DNA from: Paramarasmius palmivorus
Taxonomy: Eukaryota > Basidiomycota > Agaricomycetes > Agaricales > Marasmiaceae
NCBI GenBank assembly: GCA_037176845.1
Contig: JAYKXP010000031.1
Coordinates: 372,001 to 436,000, forward strand
Reading direction: 5' to 3'
Length of the DNA stretch: 64,000 nucleotides
Shown: one piece after another, positions 44,001-56,500 of the stretch
Position numbering within the stretch: the first letter of the stretch is position 1
Layout of the letters: the number at the start of each line of letters is the position of its first letter
The notes under the pieces: generated by a model
Database searches by the model: none
Told to the model about the DNA's origin: nothing
What the model saw: the letters and a program-made list of their open reading frames with translations, nothing else
Position numbers and translations under genes: made by a program

Positions 44001-44640
44001 AAGTCTCCGAGCTAATACTCGAAAGTCGCTGGTCAGTGTAACCCTCATGACCATTGTATATCGCATCGATTTAATTATCGGTCCAGAAATACAAGGAGCG
44101 CAAGAAAGGAGTACAGCAAATCCTCTTTGACCCGAGTCTCTCCACAATGGCCCGACGAAAATGGGAATTTGTCGAGGAAGTAGTGACCGCCTTGGGGAAC
44201 GACGGGCAGTCATCGGATGAGACGGATGAAGGGCATAGGGACCGACCACTTGTCTCCTCGATCCCATATTACAGGCGACGAATCGTCAGTGAGTTGCTCT
44301 CTGAGCTCGACACTGAATCGCGCAACCTACAAAGGAAGATCAACCTGGCAAAAGGGAAACGACGCATGAATCCACTTCGACCTCGCGGGCGTGGTACGGA
44401 AAAGAGCACCCGGACTCTTGCTCGAAGGCTCCCAGAGGCTTGCTATCATCGGCGCTTTCTACGTGCACTCGATACCATCGAGAAGGAAGGGCTTGCTATC
44501 CGAGACAGTGACCTACCGTTCTTGAATCAGATGAGTCAGAATAATTCAGACACAGAGAATCCGGCGCCAGAAGAGATGGATACACAAGTGAGTCAGTATT
44601 ATTTGCTATTTCTACTATCTTTAACACATCCACTTAGTAA
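41072..44640 (+). CDS. Long coiled-coil protein, 16 exons all in phase 0
   Basis: Exons: 41072-41434, 41491-41652, 41705-41731, 41787-41975, 42020-42133, 42190-42303, 42355-42522, 42575-42628, 42681-42806, 42855-42947, 42997-43050, 43101-43133, 43185-43532, 43570-44031, 44087-44587 and 44638-44640; 936 residues. Every exon is a multiple of three. Residues 1-120 are Ser-rich. Residues about 122-480 form a coiled coil with heptads (LNEKYAQQLNVLQSELDGLK and relatives). A Ser/Pro-rich basic hinge follows (RARKRPKSSSSSSPG), then an ordered C-terminal half with FGEGWQKSRWNRQVVRDLIQ and HRRFLRALDTIEKEGLAI. The last exon would be the bare stop TAA; if that intron is retained the protein gains 26 residues. 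The intron after 41652 has a GC donor. No family recognised; it resembles uncharacterised mushroom proteins. Confidence 0.8.
42020..42303 (+). repeat. Tandem duplicated coiled-coil exons of 114 nt
   Basis: Exons 42020-42133 and 42190-42303 are both exactly 114 nt, begin with GC(G/A)TC, and encode matching 38-residue units with the shared phrase ENxxLRALNE, LQSEL and K-Q-x-H-x-Q at the end. The intervening introns also look alike (GTTAGTTT/GTTAGCTT starts and TTCAG ends). The 3' part of exon 41787-41975 (LNSLQSQLDDLEQKHNQ) is an older copy. Confidence 0.8.
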
Positions 44641-45108
44641 ACTTTTTCGGTGCACGCGTGTGTGAATGTTGGTATCTCTCTAGAGTAACTCGCATGTAAC
44701 GTCACAAACTGTAATTCACGCTATTGCGTTCGCGCCTAGACGCACTCGCGATAATTCAGCGTGTTTGATATCCTATGTATCCATCGCTCTTTCCCGTTAG
44801 GGGATATCTTGAAAATCAACCCTGCAATTGGCTCAAAAATCGAACTCATTGAATGACGAGATTTGTCTTCACCTTTATAGAACCTAGACAGACCGAAATT
44901 CTACGAAGTAATCCTACCTAAAGATTTTGCATTATTCGGGGGACATTTCATGCATTACGACTTACTAGATATCTGCCCATAATTCATTTGGGCTGACCCC
45001 GCCGTCGATTTGTCGCATTTCGGAGTGCAAATTGAATTAACTGAAATCCTTTCATTCATGATATGGTTCAAATTTGGAGAAATTTACTACGATACCCAGG
45101 GAATCTGT
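44641..45108. other. AT-rich intergenic
   Basis: About 470 nt; no supported gene. Leads into the dispersed repeats. Confidence 0.45.
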
Positions 45109-45290
45109 TAGGAATTCCTCCGAACAGAATAATTTCCGTTTCTGGAGTGAATGTACTGGTATATTCTACCAATTTTGGTAATCGTCAAGGACATTTTTTC
45201 CCGCCCCGAGTAGGAACCAAGTGAAATCAGCGCCATTTTCTCGAATGTACCAGGACAAAATGTCCTGGACATTTTTACCGAACAGGCCCC
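45109..45290 (-). repeat. Dispersed element with GGGCCTGTTCGG end, copy B
   Basis: Read on the minus strand it starts GGGCCTGTTCGGTAAA at 45289 and ends with CACTCCAGAAACGGAAATTA and TTCTGTTCGGAGGAAT near 45109-45145. It matches 25488-25555 at both ends but has about 110 nt more in the middle. The inner part contains a short palindrome (CCAGGACA/TGTCCTGG). It abuts the 52-bp repeat directly, so one element may have inserted beside or into the other. Confidence 0.6.
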
Positions 45291-45342
45291 AAGTCCAAAC
45301 TCACATTTGGCGGGGCCTGCCAAAATGGCCCCGGTTTGGACC
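45291..45342 (-). repeat. 52-bp dispersed repeat, copy B (inverted)
   Basis: Reverse complement of 24596-24647 with 2 differences by eye (50 of 52 identical). See copy A for internal structure. Confidence 0.75.
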
Positions 45343-45675
45343 AGCCGCTTCGCAGTCCTGCCTTCTCCCCTCACGTAAATCAAAAAATATCCCCGGACTG
45401 CGAACGCGGCTGGAACCGAGCCTAATCTGTCCTTCGAAGGCGCACAGACCCGTTTCACCCGTTAGCACCCGTCAAGTTACCGTTTTTGCTGGTTGGTCGA
45501 CGGCACACGGCCGTGCCGTTGACGGTACTCTTTTTCTCCTCGAATCTCTTGACGGGACGGCCACGGCCACCGGCACCCGTTACGCGCATCCCAATGTATA
45601 CGTATTTGTTGGCAGTGTCGGCTCAGCTCGCGTTCGTCCAAAGCACAATTACGTTACACTTGTTCCTTTTCCTTC
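45343..45675. other. Promoter region of the ATP11 gene
   Basis: About 330 nt between the dispersed repeats and the ATP11 start. Open frames crossing it are out of frame with ATP11. GC-rich around 45480-45590 with repeated GGCAC/ACGG phrases. No gene seen. Confidence 0.45.
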
Positions 45676-46833
45676 ATGCACCGTATTGCGCTCTGGAGGG
45701 CATACCGTCCTGTTGCAAAAGCATTTTCTCAGCGCCATGCATTCACTACAATAAGGTCTCTGAACAATCAATTCTATGAATCGAAATACGCTGACAAGCT
45801 GAACCAACGTGCAAAGGAGTGAGGTCTCTAGTCGTATGTGCCAGTCATCCGTTCTCATATTCCTGTTTTCATTTTCTCGCTAGGAAGGGAGTTAGTATTT
45901 CCGAACTCAAGGATCTCGCGAAAGAACGTCTGAAAGAGGAGAGGAATAAAGTCAAGGAGGCGAACCAGAAAGTGCTTTCAGCCAATGTCGAGGCAAATCC
46001 AGAAAAGAAGGCCTCTGGTACAACACCTTTGGGTTCGGGTAGTAGGCAGGATAGTTCGCCAGTCAAGGTGTGCATGGAAATTGTGTTAAATGACATATGT
46101 CTAATCATCACACCAGCCTCTGTCGACAATACTCAACCTGCCTCGGATTCTTTCGGGGAACCTCAATGCAACGCAAATCGGCGCATTGTGGACAGCATAT
46201 CATGCCTCTAGGTCTGAAGGCACAGGACGAGGATACCTATGTGCATCTGTCCCGGTTGACATGTACGAAAAAATGGCGAAAATTGGAGCAAAATACCCTT
46301 CATTCGTTCTACCTGTTCCTCGACCGAAACCAGCCACCGAAGCCGAAGAAGTGCAGGGAGAGGACACAGCATACGAATTCTACTTCATGGAATGGAGTTT
46401 CCATGAAGTTCCCCCTTCGCCTTCCGTTACACCTGTCGACCCATTGTCAACCCAGCCCACAGCTCCCGAAGCACCGGCAAGCAAAATACCCATCTCGACA
46501 GTCTTGTTCACTCCCTTGATAGAGTACAAGCTTCGAAATCAGTTCGCAACCCCATATCTCATCCTCACTCATTATACGGACCTGGCGCAGTCCCACGGCA
46601 TCGTCTTGCTGCGAGGAGAAATCACGCCGGCTTCTGGTGAAGGACGATACTTGCTTTCACAAGAGGACGCACAGGTTTTGTCGATGGGACTCCAGAGGTT
46701 CTACTTGTGGAACGACGCGTCGAAGGAAGGTGATGCAAACACTGAGGGTGAAAGAATCCTCAAGGCATTCCACGAGAAACAGGATGAGTTTGATTGGCAG
46801 GAAATGTTGAAGTACAGTACGACAACTTCGTAG
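45676..46833 (+). CDS. ATP11: Mitochondrial F1-ATP synthase assembly factor ATP11
   Basis: Exons 45676-45818, 45884-46067 and 46117-46833 join in phase to 347 residues. The N-terminus (MHRIALWRAYRPVAKAFSQR) is basic and amphipathic, as a mitochondrial presequence should be. It continues into YESKYADKLNQRAKE, then the conserved core: LSTILNLPRILSGNLNATQI, GALWTAYHASRSEG, YPSFVLPVPR, YEFYFMEWSF, TVLFTPLIEYKLRNQFATPY and ILTHYTDLAQSHGIVLLRGE. ATP11 (ATPAF1) binds free beta subunits in the mitochondrial matrix so that they do not aggregate before the alpha3beta3 ring forms. Complete and apparently functional. Confidence 0.95.
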
Positions 46834-46913
46834 AGTTCTAATGGTACATCTTACATAGAAGCGATATATGGTAGGGTGATGATAAAGCAAACTAGAATGC
46901 ATGATTGCAATAA

Positions 46914-49900
46914 TTAACCAACAAATCTACGTATCGTTTTGCCTCCGCTTCTGCTGTCAGCTGCCTGGACCTCTTCCTCTATATCCTCTACTCTGAATAT
47001 GGGGGCAGTACTTAGTTTCCTAAAGGCGGCATGAACATCAAGTACCAATTGTTGCTGCAACACCTCACCTTTTCTTCTTCTGTCCAGTAGAGCCGCTCTT
47101 TGGAATGATGATCATGGTGTCGTCTACGACATCCTCCGCTTCCTCCGCTAGCTTCAAGTTATTAATGCCCTTCTCAATGGCAGACACCCGTGCTTTGCTT
47201 GTCAAGAACCTCGCTTGTTGAGGCTGCTTGCCCTTCGACCGTGTAGGCGAAACGTTGGAGGTCCTCGGTGCTGTTTTTGCCCGTGGGGTTGGCGCTTCAG
47301 GGACCCAGTCGTCGTCCTCGCTATCCTCGTCATCTTCCGACTCCTCTGAATCTTCCTGAGAATCTTGGTCGGCCGTTTCATCATCGCTTGGCGGTGCACT
47401 ACCGTTGTCAGTTTCGGTCTCTGCTTCGGTCGTTTCTGCATCTTCGCTATCTGAAGGTAGCATGGGAGGATCAGGTATGAACTCGCGGGTCTCCCGAACT
47501 TCTCGAGCAGGCATGCTTTGTTTTCGGATGGGCTTTTTCATAAGTTTGTCGTCGCCAAAGTCGAACTCCTCTCCTGAGCTTGATCCTTCCTCTTCCTCTT
47601 CTTCGTCATCTTCCCCTTCTTCATCCTCGTCTTCGTCATCTTCCTGGATCAAACTCATCTCTACGTCGTCTTCATCTTCTTCGTCACTAGACCAATGCTG
47701 CTGCGGTTGAGTACGCTTGACGGGGCTGGCAAAAAGGCCAGACTGGTGAAGCATATCGATTTTTGCATCAGTCTTGACTTCGTTGGCTTCCACCTACACG
47801 AATTGAATGAACGGTCAGTTGGGACTGTATTCAGTGTGGGCACTACGGACCTCTTTCATCAGTCTTCGCGTGTACATACGCTCCATCTCTTGCATACGCT
47901 CTTCCATCTCTTTCATAACTTCTTCTCGGGTCTCGGCTTCAATATCAGCGCAGCGCATCTCCGCTTCGAACAACTAGAAGATAGAATGAGAGGTGTCGTT
48001 GAAGTTCAAAAACAAGGACAACTAACCTGCATGCGAAGAGTTTCAACTTCGTCAAATAGCGCATCCACCAAAGGATTGATGGGCGTGTCATCGTCGTCTT
48101 CGTCATCATCGTTTCCGTTATCCGGCTGGTCGACTGTATCTCCCAATTAGCCAATTCACAAAGTATTCCAGGAGACACTTACCTTCTTCTACCTCAAGCA
48201 CCTGTTCGATGAGTTTCTTTCCGCTACCAGGGCCACCGGTAGATATCGTGACCTTTCGCCTGAACGGTTTCGGTATAATGGAAGGCTCTCTCAACGTCGT
48301 CTGCCCAAATTGCTTGGTGAGTTTGCTCTGGATCTTGCTCGTACCAATAGTGGGAGCCTTCTGAATAGGCGCGGGCGCAGGTGTAATGTATACTTCCCTC
48401 GCAAGAGCAGAGAACTTCATTACATGCGAGTTTTCGTCGTAACCAGTGTCGTACGGATTCACGTTGACGATCATGACCTAGGCAACACAAGCATTCAAAT
48501 GTCAACAGAAGTATGGGCCGGGAAGAGAATTGACTGACTGTTCGACCGTCACCGACGAAGTAGTCCATCAAAGCTTCGGTGAGCTTGCTGTGTCTAAAAG
48601 GAACAATTGCCAGGCCCTTTTTGATGTCCCGGGTATCCATTCTGCCGGCTTCTCCTTTGCCTTCTTGCGAAAGGCTCACTGCCACCTTGTGCTGGTTTGA
48701 ACGAAGCGCCTCCAAACATTGTCCCAGGACCATCAAGGAGTTGTTGATGTTACCAGCTTCCTTGAGTCGATCACCTGTAGTTTGGGTGTGCTTGGTTCGT
48801 TCGGAACCAGCCAAATCGACGAGCGTTATTCTAGAGATTTGAATTGCAGTAGGGTCCTAAAGGATTGTAAGCAAAAGGTTCTACAAAGTACAAATCTACT
48901 CACGTTCTTCTCTCCACGGTGACATCGCATGATCTTGATGATGACCATTCCATGGCTACGACTACTTTCTCTGTTGGCCAATGTTCCGAAGACACGTCGG
49001 TGGATTTGCCCGAGCTTCACTAAAGCTTTGGCTTCTGCAGCGCTGTTCACCCGGAATTGGCGTAATCCAGAAATGTAACGGCCTTTGATACCAGAATCAG
49101 GACTATCCGTAGACGGAGACGGCTTCAAAGGTAGCGCAGTTCGAGTGAAGACCAGTGATGGTGCGCTCCCCGATCGAGGGATTTGGCTTTCCTGGGCCCC
49201 GTCCTTGACTGTTTCGAGCAAGTCGTATACTTTCTCGTTGTACACCTCCGCGTAGGAAAGCCAGATGCTGTATTCGTAGTTACGGTCCAACTTGATAACG
49301 GTGCTGTCTGCGTCCATATCAATGGTAGAGTTGGAGCTGGATATTTGTTGGCCGAGCACTTGGGCTACGGCAGGCTCGGGAGTGAAAGGAGGTGGTTTGG
49401 AATCGGAAGGGTCTGCGAGTTCAACACCCATGAGTCGTACTGGACGATACTATTGAGGCATGAGTGAATGGTACAGATGAAGGGAGTATGACTATGTACC
49501 TTGCTATTTGACTGCAATCCATCAGTACTGTTGAAAATCACATCTAGGGTCCTTGGGAGGATACCGGCGCTATCCTCTGTCGATCCTCCTTGCACTGTAT
49601 ATGTCTTCCCAGAGTTGGTAACACCATATGTGAACAACAACCCACTCTGGCCGTGGAGTGCGTCACGAACGAGAGGTAGTGTTGTTTTCTCAAAGAACTC
49701 GGATTGGGTGGTAGCTGAAGGAAAGATGTGCGAAAATGTATAGGTAGATGTAGGTGGGACAGTGGATGGCCGGAAGCGTGAAGTTGTCTGATGATCCTGA
49801 GGATCGGTCATCCGAACAGTGGTGTTCGACAACTGCGTAAGATAAGGAGATAATGCCTCTTCATCTTCGTTAATCTGCGGTCTGATACGTAGATATGCCT

Positions 49901-50260
49901 GCGGGGTATGAGAATCAAATAAAGTGCAGTAAATATGCCACACACCATGATTGGTTCTCTTTCATTTTCCTGCGATGTTGTCGCCTTGGTTGCTTTCCGT
50001 GGTATAGCTGAACTCTTTGAGGCTGGCTTTGGAGAAGGTGATTTCTCAAGAGGCGATATGTTTCTTTGAGCAAGTGGTTTTCTGCCGACAGCTTTCTTGG
50101 CTGCGGGTGCTGGTGCAGGCGCTGCAGCAGGGACCAGAGAAGGCTGTTGGTTTGCTGCGGCTGCTCTGGCTCTTGTTGTCCTTGTTGTAGCCGCAGAGGA
50201 AGCAGCAGCAGTTTTTGTTCTGCTTGAAGCTCTTGTCGCAGTCCGCGGCTGATCTGACAT
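46914..50260 (-). CDS. Kinesin motor protein, kinesin-6-like
   Basis: Nine exons (49946-50260, 49500-49898, 48904-49449, 48539-48856, 48183-48477, 48027-48133, 47851-47973, 47069-47793, 46914-47019) join in phase to 977 residues. A basic Ala/Pro-rich N-tail precedes the motor. Motor motifs: P-loop TYGVTNSGKTYT, switch I-like ANRESSRSH, switch II DLAGSERTKHTQTTGDRLKE, and NINNSLMVLGQCLEALR. An insertion within the motor (Pro/Ser-rich, after GIKGRYI) and the TGDRLKEAGNINNS phrase resemble kinesin-6 (MKLP/KIF20), which bundles midzone microtubules. A short coiled coil follows, then a very acidic Asp/Glu-rich tail and a conserved-looking end (KLSTAPIFRVEDIEEEVQAA). The motor assignment is firm; the subfamily is probable. 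Confidence 0.88.
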
Positions 50261-50599
50261 GATGGTGGTTTGAGAAAGAGTTGGATAGTCCTGAACAGGA
50301 AGGAGCGCGTGGAGAATGCAAGGCGCGCACGTGATCGTGATGAGCCACGCGACAGGTAACCTTTTTTGTCCAGAATTTTCCCATCTCTGACTCTCATTTT
50401 CCTGCGCATGCGATAAATGCTTTCTTCTCAAGAGAGGAGCTCGCTCCCAGCTCATTCTGAATAATTTATCCGTTGATTGCACGCAAAGGCACCGGCTACG
50501 GAACCGCAACTTTTGTGCGGCATTATCGTCAAATGGCGCTGACTCGGACAGCGCTGTGATATTGATCTAACATTCACTCTCTCAGGAGATAAAAACGGC
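50261..50599. other. Bidirectional promoter region, kinesin/ABC transporter
   Basis: Only 339 nt separate the two start codons. No clear TATA box. A CG-rich ACGTGATCGTGA phrase lies near 50329. Confidence 0.5.
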
Positions 50600-53500
50600 A
50601 TGGACCCATATGCTAGTTGGTTCAAAGATACACCCCCATTCATCACTCACTTGAAGCTTCAGCTCGACTCATGGGTGTTGAAAGGTAGGAAATATGTTCA
50701 CCTTCGGCCAGGCTCGCATCTAACCTTGTATACATCCAGATTCTTTGGCGATACTCTCCTCATACCACCTTATGCTGCCTTTTTATCCCTTGCTCTACTG
50801 CTTTTTCACTGGTCTGTGAAGGGTCTCAGCAAGCGCCGGTCGCCAATTAGGCTTGAGGATGCGGAAGTGGAACTATCGCTGAATGAGCATGTTTCAACAA
50901 TTCGCGTCGTCGCACCCGGACGCGTTATAACGCTCTTCTGGTGGTTGAGGGTCGCTGGGTGTCTGGGACTGTTAGGACTTTCACTGGCCTCACGTTGGTA
51001 TTCCGGAGCTCATGAGTCTGAAGCATCAGTTCCTGCAGTTCCAGAATCTGCCTTGGTGTTTTGCTTCGTGCGTAACTGTCTAACTCTTCCCCATGCAACC
51101 TCACTAATGCCTTTGGTAGTTATACACAACGCTCCTTGCTGCTATACCGCTGATTGTGAAGAAAGACAGTACCTTGGTGGCTTTGCATCGCAACATTGTA
51201 CTCCTCGTCACCCTAGCCGTCTATTCATACCGAGACGTGTACCCTCTCTTGACATACACGAAAGAGCCTATGGACAGAGCGGACGGCCCATTGCTATGGG
51301 TCAAAATCGGTCTCCTCGTGCCCGTAGCTGTAGTCATTCCACTCTTCACACCGCGTCAAGACTATCTCAGCGCCCAGAGAGAGGTATGTATCAATGGACT
51401 ACCATAGAGAACCAACCTCGAACTCATTTTTCACAGGCAAACCCAGAACAAGTGGCATCTCTTGCCTCTCTTTTCACATACGCGTTTCTGGACCGTGTCA
51501 TCTTTTCTGCTTACAAGAATCCCAAATTCACCGACAAGAGCTTGCCCACACTGGCCGACTATGATGCAGCCCATTACCTTAAATCACAGAGTTTCGGGGT
51601 AAGAATGGCCCGCCTTCATCTCAGTACACACTCTCATACTAAGCACAGAATCTGGATCGCTTCTCTGGTGCAAAAAGATCACACATCTTCTGGGGCATGA
51701 TGAAGACATTCCGCTGGGATTACGCATCGCTGCTCATGGTTAGCTTGGTCGACATGGTCACTGCGTTGGCGTCCCCCGTTGCTATCAATAGACTTTTGAA
51801 GTACGGCAAGCATGGTGCTCGCCTCGTATTACCACCCACTGATCATGATCAATTTCCAACAGCTACATCGAGAAGGGTGGCGAAGGAGCCGTGATACGAC
51901 CTTGGTTTTGGATTGCTCTCCTTTTCACAGGGCCATTTGTTCACTCGTTGGCGACGAATCGATACGAGTTCATAGCAGTCAGTCTCTCCATCTTCCTCAC
52001 CTTTGTTGGACTTCTCATCCAGGTTGTATAGTCCCGTCTCAGTGTTAGAGTCGAAGCCATTCTTACGCAACTCATTTTCGAACATTCGCTCCGCATTCGA
52101 CCCCAAAGCGAAAAGTCAGTTCAAGGGCAAGATCCAAAACAAAAGGACAGCATGATTGGCAAAATGAACAACTTGATCACTACTGATCTGGCAAATGTGA
52201 TCGCTGCCCGTGACTTTCCGAAATTACTGGTACAAGTTCCTCTGCGAATCGCTTTGACCATTTTCTTTCTGTATGAGGTCTTGGGATGGAGGTACGAACG
52301 TTCTGAAGTGCCAGTGTCACGCCATTGCTTATGTTATTGTTCGGTTAGCGCATTTGTAGCTTTGGCCGTAATTATCGTTTGTATGCCCATTCCTGGTTTG
52401 GTTGGGAAGACAATGCACTATTACCAGAAGGAAAAGATGAAGAGGACAGATGGCAGGGTATCCCGAGTCGTTGAAGGTGAGCTTTTATGCCTTCACATAC
52501 CTCCTCAAACCTGAAGTTTGTAACAGCGGTCAACCTCATGCGTATGATCAAGTTGCTCGGCTGGGAGAGAAAGATGCAAAAGGAGATCCACGAGAAGCGT
52601 GTAGAAGAGATGAAGTGGTCTTGGAAGCTTACTCTCTTCACTGTGCCTGTCAACGTCACCAAGTAGGTTATCAGCTCGCCTGATTTGGAAGTAAGTCACA
52701 ACTTGTTGCAGCTTCACACTTCCCATAATCGTTCTACTTGGCACATATATCACATAGTAAGTGTATTACTATCCGATACATTAGTGCACTTGGTTAATCT
52801 TCATATTCTAGCGTTCGTTAACACCGGCTGTCATCGTTGCAGACATTTGTAACCTCTCTTGACAGACTGCAATCATGAAACAAGAATTGACTGCTTCCAA
52901 AGTGTTCTCGACCGATACCGTCATGGACACGTTCAGGTAAAGCCTTGAAACCTTCTCTTCTCCGTCTGCGTTTCATCCCTGTCTACAGGCAATTGTTATG
53001 GGAAGTCTCCAACGCTATATCATCAGTTGTCGCCGGCAAGGTCTCCCTGGATCGAATCAACGACTTCCTTCACAACGTAAGTCACAACATTCCTTAAGAC
53101 ATATTTTCTGACCCATTACCCTCAGACGGAGCTACTCGATGCGTATGTAGATGAACATGTCCACGAGGAATCCGCACTCCACAGAGAAGAGATCGGGTTC
53201 CAGAATGCGAAGTTTACATGGGAAGTGAAACAAGATACAGATTCCTCGGAACGAAACTTCGTCCTACATGCACAAGACCGAATTGTTTTCAAGGATAAAG
53301 CTATCAACCTCATCATAGGTCCTACAGGTTCAGGAAAGACCAGCGTATTGATGGCACTTTTAGGTAACGATACTTCCGCCTACCACATTTCTCGGTATAA
53401 CTGAAGGCATTTTTAAGGTGAAATGCATTGTCTCACATCCAACACGCCTGGATCCTGGTTCAACCTTCCTCGTCATAAAGGCGTTGCGTATGCTGCACAA

Positions 53501-56500
53501 GAGTCATGGATACAGAATGATACCATCAAGGTACCGATAGTCACGGTTTCCTGTGTCGCAGAGCAATACTGACGCGCGGGGGCAGGCAAACATCTTATTT
53601 GATAGTGTCTTTGACGAGGAACGGTATCAGAAGGTCATTCATCAGTGTTGTCTTGAACATGACCTCAGTCTCTTTGAGGCCAGTGATAACACCGAGGTCG
53701 GTGAACTGGGTGTGACTCTCAGTGGTGGACAGAAAGCTCGGATCACACTGGCAAGGGCAATCTATTCGAATGCGGAGATTCTCCTTCTAGATGACGTGTT
53801 TGCTGCTTTGGAGTGCGTCTATCTACGCTCATTCTGATTCACTCACTAATATCTGTCACGAAAGCATACATACTGCTAAATGGATAGTAGAGAAATGTTT
53901 CCGGGGTGACCTCGTCAAGGGGAGGACGATCTTACTTGTAGTGAGTGCTGACTGACAAGTCATATAACTTCGTGCCTGATCTCTCTTTAGACGCATAACT
54001 TGGCGTTAACAGCTCCTTTGGCTGACTATATCGTATCGGTCGACCTTGACGGGCGTTTAACCGGAGAGGAGAACTCTGGTAGCAAGAGTGCTTACGTCCA
54101 AGAACAAATCAGAAAAGACGAGGAGCACCTCGAGAAGCTCGAGAAATTGGAGAGTGAGGATGCTCCAGTGGATCCTACTGCTGACGAAAAGACACAAAAG
54201 ACTGGAAAGTTAATCATGGAAGAAGAAAAAGAAGACGGGCGAGTGCGCTGGTCAACGGGTGAGCTTCAATGTCTGTCTGGGAATGATATTTCCTAACACG
54301 CGTCTTTGAAGTCGCATTGTACTTCAAGAGTCTTGGAGGGAAGTATCCTATCATTTATTACCTGTCTTTCTTCGTTCCAATGGCATTGTCAAACCTATCT
54401 ATTGGCATGCAGTCATGGTATCTCGGATACTGGGCTTCTCAGTACGCTATCTATCCGGCCAGTGAAGTCAACATTCTCTTGTGAGTTGTCTCGCTATTCT
54501 CGGTTAGTGCATAGCTCATGTCTTTATAGCCATGTAGGAGTATATCGTAGGTGCCTGTTAAGCTACAACGATTTGAAGGCTAATGAAAGGGATATAGTAT
54601 CTATCTGCCTTTCCTCCATCTTTTGGCACGTCTTCTGCAGGCTAGTCACGGGGCGAGGGTCGTTGAGAGCCTCCAGAACAATCCACTCGCGATTGATGGA
54701 AGCTATATTCGGATCAACCTTCCGGTAAGCGTTTTCCCTTCAAACGAATATCTCGCGCTAACAAATGGGAATCAGTTGGCTTGATGTTACGCCAAAGTCA
54801 CGAATTATAACTAGGGCAACGCAGGATATGAATGCCAGTAAGTGGACGAAAATATGCGAGGGCATACCTACTTATCAACTCATGCAAAATAGTTGACGGC
54901 CAACTGTTCCGGCATATCTTCTTGCTTTGGAACATTGTCTCGTATATGTTGATACGACTCGGAGGTGTGGTCATATACAGCCCAATCTTTATCCTCCCGG
55001 GTATTTTTCTGGCCATTGTGGCCATCTGGTTGAGCAATGTCTATATGAAAGCTCAGGTTGAGATCAAACGGGAAATGTCCAAGGCCCGTGGCGCCTGTTC
55101 TTGCACAGTAAGTCTTTGTTAGGTCACTGATACCATTGAACTTGAACAATTTGAATCTCAAGCTACGGCGCTACTATTGCAGGTCTTCGTACGTGTCCCT
55201 GTCGCTGTGACAAGTCTTATATATTTTACTCACATTGTTGTGCATATAGCATCAATACGAGCGTATGGCGCACAGGGGCAGTCCATACGTGAATCTCTCG
55301 TACGCATCGACCATTATTCTCGCGCCGCGCGGACTTTCCATTGTCTCACTCGGTGGATTGCCTTGCGCATGGATCTTATGAGCACAACGTTCGTGTCTGC
55401 GCTCGCCATTTACTTGTTCTACGTCGCACATCAGAGCTCCGCGGCCACCGGTTTCTCGTTAAACATGGGTAGTGAGTTCGTTCTACCTTCTCCCGAGATA
55501 TGTCAGATTTAGCCACGGATTGCAGCTGGTTTCAGTGGTGTAGTGCTTATGGCTGTCCAGTGTGTCAATACCATTGAGATACAGAGTGAGTGTTAATCAT
55601 GTGTGAATTGCTTTTCGTGCTCATTTTGTGGTGTAGGTAATAGGTACGGGAACATATTATAGTGTCCATCAGAGGCTTATCAGCTACCTCTAGTCTGGAA
55701 CGGATCAAGCAGTATTTTGGAATTGAGCAGGAACCAAAGCCAACGAAGGAGGGAGAGCCTCCGGCGTATTGGCCAGCGAACGGAACACTCAAAGTAGAGC
55801 ATTTGAGCGCTCGATACGTCAAGGACGGACCTGAAGTTCTGCGAGATGTGTCCTTTGAAGTACAAGGAGGTGAACGGATTGGTATCGGTAAGGATCGCTT
55901 GTTATTCCGCTTTTCGTTGTACTAAAGAGGGTACTGTAGTCGGCCGTACGGGTGCCGGAAAAGTGAGTTCATCTTTTGGGTCCCGAGTCCTTCTCTCACA
56001 GCTGTGGTTAGAGTTCCTTAACTCTCGCTTTGTTACGTGGCATCCCGACTAACGGAGAGGTATACTATGACGGTTTACCTACATCATCGCTAAACCTCGA
56101 TGCGTTACGATCCAAAGTTACCATCATTCCTCAAGTAGTGCGTTCAGGCCGTTTCGTTCACGTGGCTAAAGCTAAATAAACCTACCAGCCGGAGCTCTTC
56201 AATGGCACCCTCAGACAGAACCTGGATCCCTTCGAAGAATATGATGATGCAACGCTTAACGACGCTCTCCGTGCTGCTGGGTTACAATCTATTCAGACCG
56301 AAACCGAGGAGAATAGGTTGACATTGGACACGTCCGTTTCCAGCGGAGGCGCCAACATGTCAGTCGGCCAGAGGCAGATCCTCGCTCTGGCTAGGGCCAT
56401 CGTCAGAGGCAGTAAACTGCTTATTTTGGATGAAGCTACATCGGCTATAGGTCAGTCCCGTCAACATGTCTCTTTTCAGTAGCCCCTCATTTTATGTGGT

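Noticed and set aside
47405..47710. Poly-Ser open frame on the plus strand
   Set aside because: Antisense shadow of the Asp/Glu-rich kinesin tail.
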